Origin: Ellagibacter isourolithinifaciens
GTDB lineage: Bacteria > Actinomycetota > Coriobacteriia > Coriobacteriales > Eggerthellaceae
Reading direction: 5' to 3'
NCBI RefSeq assembly: GCF_008831035.1
Contig: NZ_WAJR01000003.1
Coordinates: 62,001 to 126,000 of the forward strand
DNA: 64,000 nt
Shown: piece after piece, positions 19,581 through 28,463 of the stretch
Numbering within the stretch: the first letter of the stretch is position 1
Layout of the letters: each line of letters opens with the position of its first letter
The notes under the pieces: model-generated
The model's database searches: none
What the model saw: only the letters and a program-made list of their open reading frames with translations
What the model was told of the DNA's origin: nothing
Program-made: the position numbers and the translations under genes

Positions 19581-21065
19581 TTACCGGCGCGGCGTGCGCA
19601 GCGTGCGAGATGTGCGCAACTCGGCGGAGGCGTCGCGGGAGCGACCCTCGCGCTCGGCGGAAGCATCCTCCGTCGGCACGACGCGCCCGACCACGCGCGT
19701 TGCGTGCGCGGCGGCCGCCTGCTTGTCACGCTCGGCCAAAGCCATGCGAACCTTCCCATATTCCCAAACCAGAAGCACGAGCAGGATGCACATCACAATG
19801 AGATACCCGATGACGGCGCCCGGCAGTCCCGTGAAGTTCACCAACAGAATCGGGACGAACAGCGAGAACCCGAACGTGATCAGGTAAAGCTTCGTCACCG
19901 TACGCTGCTGGCGCAACACCGTGACCACCTGATAGAGGAAATCGATGCAAGCAGTGACGCCGCCGGCGGCGAGCATGATGAATACAAGTCCGCGGAACTG
20001 CTCGAAATCTACGCCGTAGAGGAAGCTCATGACCGTAATGCCAATCCAGCCCATGATGAGCGCCATCACGACGGTGATGCCCACGATCACCGCCACAATC
20101 ACCACGATGATCATGTCGAAGCGCTTGCGCTTCTCAGGGTCGGCCCACACGGCGGCCATCTTCACGAGCATCGGCTTGTAGATGAGCTGCGCGGTGAGCA
20201 GGATGCCCATGGCCGGGAAGTAAAGCACGTTGTAGTAGAGCTGGTTGTCGTAGGAAAGCACACCCTCCATGACGAACTTGGGCATGTTGTCGATGAGCGA
20301 GTAGAGGAACAGCGCGACGAACAGCGGGGCGCACTGCTTGAAGAGCGCAACGACGCTGTCGGAGCTCGCGCGCGTCGACGTGGGCGTTTCCCAAATCGCG
20401 AGCGGCAAGGTGAGCACGATGAACGAAACGCCCGCAGCAATGGCCATCGCGATACAAGAGACGCTGACGCTGCGCGTGATAAACAGCGCGACGGAGAACA
20501 CCACGAGCACGAGCACCGAGCGGAACGCCTGGGAGATGCCCGCGAGATAGAGCTTGTCCTTCTGCTGAAGGCGGCCCTCGTAGACGTCGGCTAAGCCATC
20601 GACCATCTTGTAGACGTACACGCCCATGCTGATTGTGAACATCTCGCCCGCGTAACCCCTGATGGAGCAGTATATCCACCCGACGATGAGCATCGCCGCA
20701 CACGTGAGCCAGCGATTGAGCTGGTAATCCGAGAACGAGTGCGCCTCGTCGAGGTCGGAAATTTGGTAGGTGCGCACACCGTAATTCGCGAGGATCATGA
20801 GCAGCGACCCCGTGACGAAGGCGAGCGAGAACATGCCAGCGAGCTCCACGCCCGCGAGCTGCGTCACCACGATGGTGAGGACGGGGAACACCATGCCCCA
20901 CGCGCTCGTGCCAAGCGTGTTGCAAATATAGTCGCGCGTCGTGCGGTGCGAAGCGTACTCGGCCGGCTGGTCGGCGAGCTCGCCTTCCGTCACCGCGCCC
21001 AGGAGGCGATTGCACCACCCGTTGACGGCGCGTGTAAGGAAGAATTTATTCGGGTCGAATGCCAT
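19581..21065 (-). CDS. Polysaccharide flippase-like membrane protein (MOP superfamily)
   Basis: A 494-residue protein with about 12-14 hydrophobic segments and a charged 50-residue C-terminal tail rich in Arg, Glu and Ala. The layout and motifs such as TLGTSAWGMVFP, NYGVRTYQISD and PMLVKMAAVWADPEKR match Wzx/oligosaccharide flippases that move lipid-linked glycans across the membrane. The substrate is unknown. The ribosome-binding site before the ATG is weak. The nearby GT4 glycosyltransferase is the only other envelope-glycan gene. Upstream is a hairpin that ends the rubrerythrin transcript. Confidence 0.7.
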   Translation of the reverse strand: MAFDPNKFFLTRAVNGWCNRLLGAVTEGELADQPAEYASHRTTRDYICNTLGTSAWGMVFPVLTIVVTQLAGVELAGMFSLAFVTGSLLMILANYGVRTYQISDLDEAHSFSDYQLNRWLTCAAMLIVGWIYCSIRGYAGEMFTISMGVYVYKMVDGLADVYEGRLQQKDKLYLAGISQAFRSVLVLVVFSVALFITRSVSVSCIAMAIAAGVSFIVLTLPLAIWETPTSTRASSDSVVALFKQCAPLFVALFLYSLIDNMPKFVMEGVLSYDNQLYYNVLYFPAMGILLTAQLIYKPMLVKMAAVWADPEKRKRFDMIIVVIVAVIVGITVVMALIMGWIGITVMSFLYGVDFEQFRGLVFIMLAAGGVTACIDFLYQVVTVLRQQRTVTKLYLITFGFSLFVPILLVNFTGLPGAVIGYLIVMCILLVLLVWEYGKVRMALAERDKQAAAAHATRVVGRVVPTEDASAEREGRSRDASAELRTSRTLRTPRR

Positions 21066-21157
21066 GGAATCGCGCGTGCTGTCCCTTCGTGTCGTGTCTC
21101 ATCCAAGGATTATAGAGTCGCTCTTCCGACGGGTTGCCAATTTGCACAGAAAGTGAA

Positions 21158-21185
21158 GAAGCCGAGCCCCGGAGGACTCGGCTTC
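21158..21185 (-). terminator. Terminator hairpin downstream of rubrerythrin
   Basis: gaagccgag (21158-21166) pairs with 21177-21185 across a 10-nt loop. On the minus strand TTCACTTTC follows. It separates rubrerythrin from the flippase gene. Confidence 0.6.
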
Positions 21186-21327
21186 GCATGTTTCACGCGG
21201 AGCGCGACGAAGCGCACTCGCATGACGCTGCGGCGGTTAGCTCGCATTCCGCAACCGCGCGGAAGACGCCCGCCTTCGCAATGCGCGGGGATTGCTCGCC
21301 GCAAGCCGCACGCATCACCGCAAAGAG

Positions 21328-21936
21328 CTAGAAGCGCTGGAATTTCGCCTTCGGAACGCCGCAGATCGGGCACTTCTCGAAGTCCTCGCCCTTGTGGATG
21401 TAGCCGCAGCCCGGGCAGAGGTAGTATGCGTCGTCATCGGCGGCATCGATGTTGTTGTACGCCTCGAGATACTTCTCGGCATGAACAGCCTCGGCAAGCT
21501 TTGCCCTGGTGAACACCTTAACAGCCTTGGCGTGGCCCTCTTCCTGCGCCTTCTTGATGAAGGTGGGATACATGTCAGAGGTCTCGAAGATCTCGCCGTT
21601 TGCGGAGGCGATCAGGTTGAGGTCGATGGCTTCGGGGGCCGGAGCCTCGGCGGTCGGGCGGGTGTAGGAAGGATCTTCGGCCTCCACGAGGGAAGCTTCG
21701 AGGTTGATGTGGATCTGCTCGGCGGCAGAAGTGGCCTCCCACAGACGTGCGAGCTGGTCGAAGCCCTGCTCCTTGGCGGCCTTGGCGAAGGCGGCGTACT
21801 TGGCGGAAGCGCCAGTCTCGCCTGCAACGGCGGCCTTCAGGTTCTCGAGCGTGGTGCCTGCCTTGGTGACGGCATCGGCGACAGCATTGAAGTTGCTGGA
21901 GTTCTCAGCGGTGGGAAGTTCGGTACGAAGGTTCAT
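21328..21936 (-). CDS. Rubrerythrin
   Basis: A 202-residue non-haem diiron peroxidase that detoxifies hydrogen peroxide in anaerobes, taking electrons through its rubredoxin centre. The N-terminal four-helix bundle carries carboxylate ligands in GETGASAKYAAF, ATSAAEQIH and AKLAEAVHAEKY. The C-terminal rubredoxin-type Fe(SCys)4 site is CPGCGYIHKGEDFEKCPICG. The order (diiron first, rubredoxin last) is that of classical rubrerythrin. A near-consensus promoter with a perfect dyad directly follows its -10 element, which points to tight metal- or peroxide-responsive repression. Confidence 0.95.
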   Translation of the reverse strand: MNLRTELPTAENSSNFNAVADAVTKAGTTLENLKAAVAGETGASAKYAAFAKAAKEQGFDQLARLWEATSAAEQIHINLEASLVEAEDPSYTRPTAEAPAPEAIDLNLIASANGEIFETSDMYPTFIKKAQEEGHAKAVKVFTRAKLAEAVHAEKYLEAYNNIDAADDDAYYLCPGCGYIHKGEDFEKCPICGVPKAKFQRF

Positions 21937-21983
21937 AACGTGCCCCTCTCAATGGTTCTTGTTAACTGTTTTGTTAACCTCAT

Positions 21984-22039
21984 CTTATTGAGAATTTATC
22001 TCAATAAGAAACTATAGCGAGTTGCCGAACCTTATGCAA
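21984..22039 (-). promoter_or_regulatory. Rubrerythrin promoter with Fur/PerR-like operator
   Basis: On the minus strand TTGCAT (22039-22034), a 17-base spacer and TATAGT (22016-22011) form a near-consensus promoter. Right after the -10, the dyad with arms CTTATTGAGA (plus strand 21984-21993) and TCTCAATAAG (21999-22008), spacer ATTTA, is a perfect 10-bp inverted repeat covering the expected start site. The TGAGAAT-type 7-1-7 core resembles Fur/PerR boxes. Confidence 0.7.
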
Positions 22040-22161
22040 GTCGCCCCCTCGCATTCCCCGCCGCAATTCGCAGAACGTTCACATCCGCCGAGGCGTAGGC
22101 GTCGTGCACTATAATTGGCCGCATCACGATACGCCTTGGGCAACACGAAAGGTCGAAGGAC

Positions 22162-23601
22162 ATGGAACACGAAGTAGCTTGGAAGAAGTACGACGAGGTT
22201 GACCTCGAGGCCCTCGAAGGCCTGGCCAGCAACTACATCGACTTCATTTCGGAGAACAAGACCGAGCGCCGCTGCGCCGCAACCGCCATCCGCATGGCCG
22301 AGAAAGCGGGCTACGTCTCGCTCGCCGACGCCGTCCGCGAGGGGCGCGCGCTTTCCGCAGGCGACAAGGTGTGGGCGCATTCCCACGGCAAGGCGCTCAT
22401 CCTGGTGCAGCTGGGGAGCAACCCGCTGAGCGAGGGCATGAACATCCTGGGCGCGCACATCGACAGCCCCCGCCTCGACCTGAAGCAGAACCCGCTCTAC
22501 GAGAGCAACGGCTTCGCGCTTCTCGACACGCACTACTACGGCGGTATCAAGAACTACCAATGGGTTACGCTCCCGCTCGCCATGCACGGCGTCATCGCCA
22601 AGAAGGACGGCACGGTTGTGGACATAAACGTGGGCGACGATGAGGGCGACCCCGTTTTCTGCGTGTCAGACCTGCTTATTCACCTCGCAAGCCAGCAGAT
22701 GGACAAGAAGGGCAACAAGATCGTCGAGGGCGAGGACTTAGATATCCTCATCGGCAACCGCCCGCTGTCCATCGACGGCGAGGATGCTGAGCGCGAAGCC
22801 ACCGGCGGCGAGGGCGCGAAGAACAAGGACGCCGCGAAGGAACCGGTGAAAGCGTTCGCGCTGAAGCTTCTGGCCGACAAGTACGGCATCGAGGAGGCGG
22901 ACTTCCTTTCCGCGGAAATCGAGATGGTGCCGGCAGGGCGCGCCCGCGAGCTGGGCTTCGACCGCAGCATGGTCATCGGCTACGGACAAGACGACCGCGT
23001 ATGCGCCTACACCTCGCTCATCGCGCAGCTCGAGGTGCCGGCGGATTTGGCGAAGACGGCCGTCACCGTGCTCGTCGACAAGGAGGAAATCGGAAGCGTC
23101 GGCGCGACCGGCATGGCATCGAACTTCTTCGAGAACACCATCGCCGAGATCATGGAGCTTGCCGGCGAGGGCGGTATGCTCCCGCTGCGACGGGCGCTTT
23201 CCGCGTCGAGCATGCTCTCCTCTGACGTGTCGGCCGGCTTCGACCCCGCCTACGCGAGCGTCTTCGAGCCGAAAAACGCCGCGTTTCTCGGGCGCGGGCT
23301 CGTGTTCAACAAGTACACGGGCGCACGCGGGAAGAGCGGCAGCAACGATGCGAGTGCGGAATACGTGGCGCGCGTGCGTCGCGTGATGGATGACGCGGGC
23401 GTATCGTTCCAAACCGCTGAGCTGGGCAAAGTCGATGCAGGCGGCGGCGGGACGATTGCGTATCTGCCCGCAAAGTACGGCATGGACGTCATCGACTCGG
23501 GCGTGGCCGTGCTTTCCATGCACGCGCCCTGGGAAGTGACGAGCAAGGCCGACATCTACGAGGCCTACAAGGGTTACCTGGCGTTTTTGAAAAACGCGTA
23601 A
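22162..23601 (+). CDS. M18-family aminopeptidase
   Basis: A 479-residue zinc aminopeptidase of the aspartyl/lysyl M18 family, cytoplasmic, removing N-terminal residues from peptides. Metal and catalytic regions are visible: GAHIDSPRLDLKQNP (first His/Asp), VDKEEIGSVGATGM (Glu-Glu pair), SSDVSAGFDPAY (Asp) and a His near the C-terminus in VAVLSMHAPWE. Its length is normal. GAAGGAC precedes the ATG, and a TATAAT lies at 22111-22116. A strong terminator follows. It stands alone, as expected for an organism that grows on peptides and amino acids. Confidence 0.93.
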   Translation: MEHEVAWKKYDEVDLEALEGLASNYIDFISENKTERRCAATAIRMAEKAGYVSLADAVREGRALSAGDKVWAHSHGKALILVQLGSNPLSEGMNILGAHIDSPRLDLKQNPLYESNGFALLDTHYYGGIKNYQWVTLPLAMHGVIAKKDGTVVDINVGDDEGDPVFCVSDLLIHLASQQMDKKGNKIVEGEDLDILIGNRPLSIDGEDAEREATGGEGAKNKDAAKEPVKAFALKLLADKYGIEEADFLSAEIEMVPAGRARELGFDRSMVIGYGQDDRVCAYTSLIAQLEVPADLAKTAVTVLVDKEEIGSVGATGMASNFFENTIAEIMELAGEGGMLPLRRALSASSMLSSDVSAGFDPAYASVFEPKNAAFLGRGLVFNKYTGARGKSGSNDASAEYVARVRRVMDDAGVSFQTAELGKVDAGGGGTIAYLPAKYGMDVIDSGVAVLSMHAPWEVTSKADIYEAYKGYLAFLKNA

Positions 23602-23782
23602 AGGCGAGAAAGCCGCCGACAGCTAGCGCCCGCGAAGAGAGGGGCCAGGCAAGCCGCGGGCGTGAAGCGATGGTCTTGCCGCCAGGTGCCCCACGTCCGC
23701 GAAGTGAGGGGTGACTGACAAACTTGCCGGCGAAGCGAACACGCCTGCAGGGAAAGCCAGCCCACCAGTAGGCCGCGGAATA

Positions 23783-23818
23783 AAACGGGCTGCTCGGTTC
23801 AGGTCGAGCAGCCCGTTT
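23783..23818 (+). terminator. Terminator of the M18 aminopeptidase gene
   Basis: A 14-bp stem, aaacgggctgctcg (23783-23796) with 23805-23818, and an 8-nt loop, followed by CTCTTTC. It lies 180 bases past the stop codon. Confidence 0.75.
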
Positions 23819-23836
23819 CTCTTTCGGCGATAGCTC

Positions 23837-23910
23837 CATTCGGCTTTTTGCAATGATTTCAACCGCGCTTTTGCAACTTTTTCATTCGGTATTTCGCAAT
23901 GTTTTCAGCC
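23837..23910 (+). repeat. Imperfect iterated repeat, CATTCGG-TTT-GCAATG type
   Basis: A 28-base unit at 23837-23864 and another at 23883-23910 differ at about five positions. Both read CATTCGG, a T-run, GCAATG, TTTCA, then CC. A shorter relative (TTTTGCAACTTTTTCA, 23869-23884) lies between them. This is within a 510-base gene-free stretch (23602-24111). Confidence 0.5.
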
Positions 23911-23953
23911 AGGGCTTTGCATAACACAGGTAGGGTCGATCGCCCAGTCTCTG

Positions 23954-23987
23954 CGACTCGCGCCCCTAGTCCCACGAGTCGATTTTT
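23954..23987 (+). terminator. Terminator-like hairpin
   Basis: CGACTCG (23954-23960) pairs with CGAGTCG (23975-23981) across 14 bases and is followed by ATTTTT. It may act on read-through or on a short transcript from the repeat region; no gene precedes it directly. Confidence 0.4.
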
Positions 23988-24111
23988 ACCCTACCGCCCC
24001 CCGTTCCACGACTGAGACAAATCACCCGACCCCTGTCCCGTTCGTGGACCCCGGTGGACCGCGCCCACGCGCGTTCGCAGCAAAGCCCCGCGAACGAGAA
24101 TTCGGCCGACC

Positions 24112-24654
24112 TTACGCGAAGTCGTGGCGCAGCACGACCTCGCCGCAATGCGGGCCGCGCGTGGTCCGCTCTACCCAGGCGCGCAGAATGCGGCCCTCCC
24201 ACACGTCGATCTTCGCCACGCATTGTGGGAATCCCCCGCGGGGGTTGGTGGGCGAACCGGGGCAAAGCAGCAGGTCAGCCGGGCGCGCTTCCTTCCCTAC
24301 CACGATTTCGGGAATATGGGTATGCCCGTGAATGCACACGTTCGGCAGCGGGTCGCCCGGCGCGAGCGCGCCCGAGCCCGCGAACACGATGCGCACATCC
24401 CGCGGATAATGCGCAACAAGAAAGCGCACACCGTCGACGACGGGCCGGGCGAAACGGCGCACCGAAGAGCCGTACTCGTTGAAATCGTTGTTGCCGAGCA
24501 CTGCCGTCACAGGTGCGAGCGTCTGCAGATCGCAAATAATCTCGGGGCTGCAGATGTCGCCCGCATGGATGATATGCTCGCAATCGGCGAGCGCATTAAA
24601 CGCCTCAACAGGCAAAACGCCATGCGTATCGGAAATCACGCCGATTCGGGCCAT
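24112..24654 (-). CDS. YfcE/MJ0936-family metallophosphoesterase
   Basis: A 180-residue calcineurin-like phosphoesterase. The metal motifs are in order: GVISDTHG (D-x-H), IIHAGDIC (G-D), VLGNNDF (G-N-x-D), VAHYP and HGHTHIP (H-x-H). Family members hydrolyse phosphodiesters; the natural substrate is usually unknown. The start MARIGVISDTHG at 24654 has AAAGGAAG upstream. The frame extends further back, but with no conserved sequence. It is transcribed divergently from the hsp20 region. Confidence 0.85.
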   Translation of the reverse strand: MARIGVISDTHGVLPVEAFNALADCEHIIHAGDICSPEIICDLQTLAPVTAVLGNNDFNEYGSSVRRFARPVVDGVRFLVAHYPRDVRIVFAGSGALAPGDPLPNVCIHGHTHIPEIVVGKEARPADLLLCPGSPTNPRGGFPQCVAKIDVWEGRILRAWVERTTRGPHCGEVVLRHDFA

Positions 24655-24821
24655 GTCACACCACGCTTCCTTTCGCCCCTTACTCCCCAAAGCATACTCG
24701 TTTGATGAGCGTCCGAAAATACCCGTCGCCACGTAGGGCCAATCGAAATTCGCAGACTTCAATTATCTAAGCGTCTTTCACTAAAGTTTCCTTCTAGCAA
24801 ATGTGTCAGGTTTGTGACGAA

Positions 24822-24863
24822 CTAGCACTCTCCATTGACGAGTGCTAATGAGGAGTTTATAAC
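24822..24863 (+). promoter_or_regulatory. CIRCE operator overlapping a sigma-A promoter
   Basis: CTAGCACTC (24822-24830), a 9-base spacer and GAGTGCTAA (24840-24848) match the CIRCE element bound by HrcA. A promoter TTGACG (24835-24840), 17-base spacer, TATAAC (24858-24863) overlaps it, so HrcA binding would block RNA polymerase. It lies about 180 bases upstream of hsp20. Confidence 0.88.
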
Positions 24864-25041
24864 GATAGTCGAACCAAGAAGGGACGCCGAGAAGAAGCGA
24901 AGGCAAGGCGCCGTAAGGCTTTAGCCCACTGCAGGCGGGCACGACAAGGTTGCCGCCCACCTCAAAAGCGAGCGAACAACCGCGGCAGCAGGCTTCCGCC
25001 GATTCCCAAAACAGAGCGCCCCCCGTTATTAGGAGATGACA

Positions 25042-25494
25042 ATGATGACCATGCTTATGCCGACTCGTAGGAATTTCTTCAATGACCTGATGGCCGATCC
25101 GTTCGACGCGTTCTTCAACACCCCGTTCACCCCGGCTCCGAAGTCTTCTTCCACGCTGATGCGCACCGACATCAAGGAGCATGATGACGGCTTCGAAATG
25201 ACCATCGACCTGCCCGGATTCAAGAAGGAAGATGTTCAGGCGGAGCTTAAGGACGGCTACCTCACCGTAAACGCCGAGACCAAGACCGAGACTTCCGAAG
25301 GCGACGAGAAGAAGGGCACCTGGGTACGCAAGGAGCGCTTCGAGGGCAAGTGCAGCCGTACGTTCTACGTGGGCGAGGATGTCAAGGAAGAGGACATCAA
25401 GGCCCGCTTTGAGAACGGCACACTCGTAATCGACGTTCCCAAGCCGCAGCCGCAGCCGAAGCTTGAGGAGAAGAAGACCATCGCCATCGCGTAG
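25042..25494 (+). CDS. Small heat-shock protein, Hsp20/alpha-crystallin family
   Basis: A 150-residue ATP-independent holdase that binds unfolding proteins. The alpha-crystallin domain spans about 35-135: IKEHDDGFEMTIDLPGFKKED at its start, ELKDGYLTVNAE in the middle, and the conserved A-x-x-x-N-G-x-L as ARFENGTLVI. The C-terminal tail carries Pro/Lys-rich sequence. Of the clustered ATG codons at 25036 and 25042, the second is six bases from AGGAG and is preferred. It is controlled by the CIRCE promoter upstream and closed by a strong terminator, so it is a single-gene HrcA regulon member. Confidence 0.93.
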   Translation: MMTMLMPTRRNFFNDLMADPFDAFFNTPFTPAPKSSSTLMRTDIKEHDDGFEMTIDLPGFKKEDVQAELKDGYLTVNAETKTETSEGDEKKGTWVRKERFEGKCSRTFYVGEDVKEEDIKARFENGTLVIDVPKPQPQPKLEEKKTIAIA

Positions 25495-25570
25495 CCTTTC
25501 CCCTCTCGATTTTCCTTTCCCTCTCTTTTCTCCAATCGGCGCCGGGCGCGTCCGATAAGCCCAGTGCGAA

Positions 25571-25607
25571 AGCCCGCAAGGAACCTCCCCTTGCGGGCTT
25601 TCTTTTT
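25571..25607 (+). terminator. Rho-independent terminator of hsp20
   Basis: agcccgcaagg (25571-25581) pairs with 25589-25599, followed by TTTCTTTTTC. It lies inside the upward extension of the next frame, which argues against a Nudix start before it. Confidence 0.9.
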
Positions 25608-25665
25608 CTCGCCTTGTGCCTGGTGTATCATGGCGCCGAACAACAGCGAGGCAAAGGATGGGCAG

Positions 25666-26295
25666 ATGGACGCAGCAACAACCCGCGGCATTCCGCAACT
25701 GAAGAACATCGAGCAGGTCAGCGAGGGATGGATCAACAAGTATATCCTCACTTACGAGCTGCCCGACGGCACCGACTACGTGTACGAGAGCACATCGCGC
25801 AAGAAGCTCGAAGCGTACCGTACGGGCCTTTTGGCGAACGCCCGCGGCGAGGCGCCGCGCGTTGACGCCGTTTGCATCGTGGGCGAAACGCGCGAAGGCA
25901 CGCTGCTCATGATTCGCGAGTTCCGCTATCCCTTGAACTCCTGGTGCATCGCGTTCCCCGCAGGATTGAAGGAACCTAACGAGGGTATTCGGGAATGCGT
26001 CGACCGCGAGCTGCGCGAAGAGACAGGATACCGCCTGCGCACCGACGTCGATGAGCCTGTTCGACTTTTGCCCCAGGCGGGATTCTCGTCGACAGGGCTG
26101 ACCGACGAGGCGATTCAGATCGTATTCGCCCAGGTGGAAAAGGCGGGCGATGCGCAACCCGAGGAAAGCGAGCTCATAAGGCCCTTCCAACTGTCCCTCG
26201 GCGATGTACGCCGTTTCCTCGATGAAAACACGACGCTCATCGGGACACGTGCCCAGCTCATCCTGGAAGTCTTCGCCGCGCGCGGCGAACGCTAG
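25666..26295 (+). CDS. Nudix hydrolase (ADP-ribose pyrophosphatase-like)
   Basis: A 209-residue enzyme that cleaves nucleoside diphosphate-X compounds, with Mg bound by the Nudix box. The box is perfect: G, five residues, E, seven residues, RELREETGY (about 106-128). The sheet before it (GTLLMIREFRYPLNSWCIAFPAG) is like ADP-ribose pyrophosphatase NudF. The start at 25666 is chosen because AAAGGA lies seven bases upstream. Earlier ATGs have no such site, and the hsp20 terminator intrudes. The substrate is inferred only from fold class. Confidence 0.85.
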   Translation: MDAATTRGIPQLKNIEQVSEGWINKYILTYELPDGTDYVYESTSRKKLEAYRTGLLANARGEAPRVDAVCIVGETREGTLLMIREFRYPLNSWCIAFPAGLKEPNEGIRECVDRELREETGYRLRTDVDEPVRLLPQAGFSSTGLTDEAIQIVFAQVEKAGDAQPEESELIRPFQLSLGDVRRFLDENTTLIGTRAQLILEVFAARGER

Positions 26296-26307
26296 GAGGT
26301 TTGCGGG

Positions 26308-26601
26308 CTATTCTTTCTTGTCACCGAGCGCCTCGAGCGCGGCGGCGTAACCGCCCGACCCGTAGGAGAGGCACTTCGACACGCGGGCGATGGTCGTCGC
26401 CGAGGCGCCCGTAGCCTCTTCGATCGCAGAATAGGGCTTACCCGAAGAGAGCAGACGGGCCACAGCCAAACGCTGCGAGGTTTCGCGAATCTCGCGAATC
26501 GTGAACAAGTCCTCGAGCAGGGCAAATACTGTGTCGTTGTCGTTTAGCTTGGCGAAGACGGACAGCAGGTTCTCGACTTCGGGGGTTCTCAGCTCGCTCA
26601 T
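26308..26601 (-). CDS. YerC/YecD-type TrpR-like DNA-binding protein
   Basis: A 97-residue protein of the TrpR/YerC family. The helix-turn-helix is RLAVARLLSSGKPYSAIEEATGASATTIARVSKCL (about 45-80), with the typical end GGYAAAL. The start MSELRTPEV has AGAAGGG upstream, and only 4 bases separate it from the cimA stop, so the two form an operon. YerC-like proteins are little studied. TrpR-fold proteins bind operators with an amino-acid-type corepressor, so a role in branched-chain amino-acid control is a guess from context only. Confidence 0.85.
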   Translation of the reverse strand: MSELRTPEVENLLSVFAKLNDNDTVFALLEDLFTIREIRETSQRLAVARLLSSGKPYSAIEEATGASATTIARVSKCLSYGSGGYAAALEALGDKKE

Positions 26602-26605
26602 TTCA

Positions 26606-28195
26606 CTACCCTTCTGCTCGTATGAGGCCGTACTCGATGGAATCGACAAGCGCGTTCCACGATGCCTCGATGATGTTCTCGCTCACACCGACCGTACCCC
26701 AGCTGCCGCGCTTATCGCTCGTCGTGATGATAACGCGCGTCGTAGCGCTCGTGCCAGCGCCTTCCTCATCCAAGATGCGCACCTTGTAGTCGGTGAGTTC
26801 CATGTTCGCCACCTGGGGCAAGTACTCAGTGATCGCCATGCGAAGCGCCGCGTCGAGCGCGCCGACGGGGCCCGTGCCCTCACCCGTGGCGACGATTCGG
26901 CGATTGCCCACATGGATTTTGACCGTGGCCTCGCTCGCCGCGTCCTTCGCGAGAGCGCCCGTGTCTTCCCGATCGTCCACGATGACGCGGAAACTCTCCA
27001 GCCTGAAATGGGGCTCATATAGGCCGAGGTGCCGCCTGATCAGCACCGCGAGCGATCCGTCAGCCACCTCGTAGGAGTAGCCGTGCGCTTCGCGCGTCTT
27101 CACATCGTCCAAGATTGCCTGGAGCGTCCGCGCATCACCCGAAAGGTCGATTCCCAGGCTCTTTGCCTTCGCAGCAAGCGACGCCTTACCCGCAAGTTCG
27201 CTCACGAGCATTCGCGTTGCGTTGCCAACGTTTCGAGGATTCGTGTGCTCGTAGGCTTCCGGAAAACGCGCGATGGCGCTCGCGTGCAGGCCGCCCTTGT
27301 GCGCGAACGCCGAAGCGCCCGTATAGGGATGGTGCGCGGGAACGGACAGGTTGCATGTTTCGGCTACGAACTGGGCGGTCCGCGTGAGGTCGCGCAGGTT
27401 GTCGGGGCCGACGCAGTGGAGCCCCATCTTGAGCTCCATGTCGGCAATGGCGGTAAGCAGGTCGGTGTTGCCCACGCGCTCGCCGATGCCGCCGACGGTG
27501 CCCTGCACCTGCAGCGCACCCGCACGGACAGCGGAAAGCGCATTGGCCACCGCACAGCCGGAATCGTCGTGACAGTGAATGCCCAGCTGCTGGTCGGGAA
27601 GCGCACGTGCAACGACGCCGACTATCTCTTCCACCTCGAAGGGAAGCGCGCCGCCGTTCGTCTCGCAAAGATCGATGGAGTCGGCGCCGGCCTCACTTGC
27701 CGCGCGAATGCACGCGAGCGCGTAGTCGGGATTGGCCTTGTAGCCATCGAAGAAGTGCTCGGCGTCGAACACGACGGTGAGCCCGTGGGCCTTCAGATAC
27801 GCGACCGAGTCGGCGATCATGCGAAGGTTTTCCTTGAGCGTGGTCTGCAATGCGCGCGTGACCTGGGCATCCCACGTTTTCCCTACGATAGTTACCACGG
27901 GAGCGCCACACTCGACGAGGTCGGCAAGCCCTTGATCTTGGTCGGCCGGCGTGCCCTTCTTGCAGGTGGACCCGAACGCGGCGATGCGCGCATGGTCAAG
28001 CGGCATCTCCTTCACGCGGCGGAAGAACTCAATGTCCTTCGGGTTTGACGCGGGGAAGCCGCCTTCGATGAAATCGATACCGAATGCGTCGAGCCGCTCC
28101 ACGATGCGCAGCTTGTCGTCGAGTGAAAGCGAGATGCCCTCGCACTGCTCGCCGTCGCGCAATGTGCAGTCGTATGTGAAGATGTGCTGAGTCAA
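26606..28195 (-). CDS. cimA: (R)-citramalate synthase
   Basis: Condenses pyruvate with acetyl-CoA to citramalate, the threonine-independent entry to isoleucine synthesis. The 529 residues have the HMGL-type TIM barrel (YDCTLRDGEQCEG at the N-terminus with the D-x-R-D-G motif; GIHCHDDSGCAVANAL; HKGGLHASAI) and the C-terminal LeuA allosteric domain (about 390-525). The length and the DCTLRDGEQ start fit the CimA/2-isopropylmalate-synthase-like family better than LeuA proper. It is followed at once by yerC. Confidence 0.92.
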   Translation of the reverse strand: MTQHIFTYDCTLRDGEQCEGISLSLDDKLRIVERLDAFGIDFIEGGFPASNPKDIEFFRRVKEMPLDHARIAAFGSTCKKGTPADQDQGLADLVECGAPVVTIVGKTWDAQVTRALQTTLKENLRMIADSVAYLKAHGLTVVFDAEHFFDGYKANPDYALACIRAASEAGADSIDLCETNGGALPFEVEEIVGVVARALPDQQLGIHCHDDSGCAVANALSAVRAGALQVQGTVGGIGERVGNTDLLTAIADMELKMGLHCVGPDNLRDLTRTAQFVAETCNLSVPAHHPYTGASAFAHKGGLHASAIARFPEAYEHTNPRNVGNATRMLVSELAGKASLAAKAKSLGIDLSGDARTLQAILDDVKTREAHGYSYEVADGSLAVLIRRHLGLYEPHFRLESFRVIVDDREDTGALAKDAASEATVKIHVGNRRIVATGEGTGPVGALDAALRMAITEYLPQVANMELTDYKVRILDEEGAGTSATTRVIITTSDKRGSWGTVGVSENIIEASWNALVDSIEYGLIRAEG

Positions 28196-28463
28196 ACCCC
28201 GTCTCTCTCCAATGGAAACGCCGATTGAATAGCCGTTCGTCCACGGGCTATTCTACTCCAACAGACTAGAGCGGGAGAGCGCTTTTCGGAGAAGGTTCCG
28301 CCGTCAAGTACGAAGTGCAACTCCAAGGGATACATCATTAGGGAGCTAGCAGTCATCGAATGCACGGGAACCTGCAGCTTTCGAGTACGCGAACAGTCCG
28401 TCCAAGCGAAAGTCGAGCCCCGACGAAATAGAGGCTCGAGCGCAGAGGGCAACCACCCGACGC

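Noticed and set aside
21187-21198. Third parS-like half (GTTTCACGcgg)
   Set aside because: Only one half of the palindrome is present, so it is unlikely to bind ParB.
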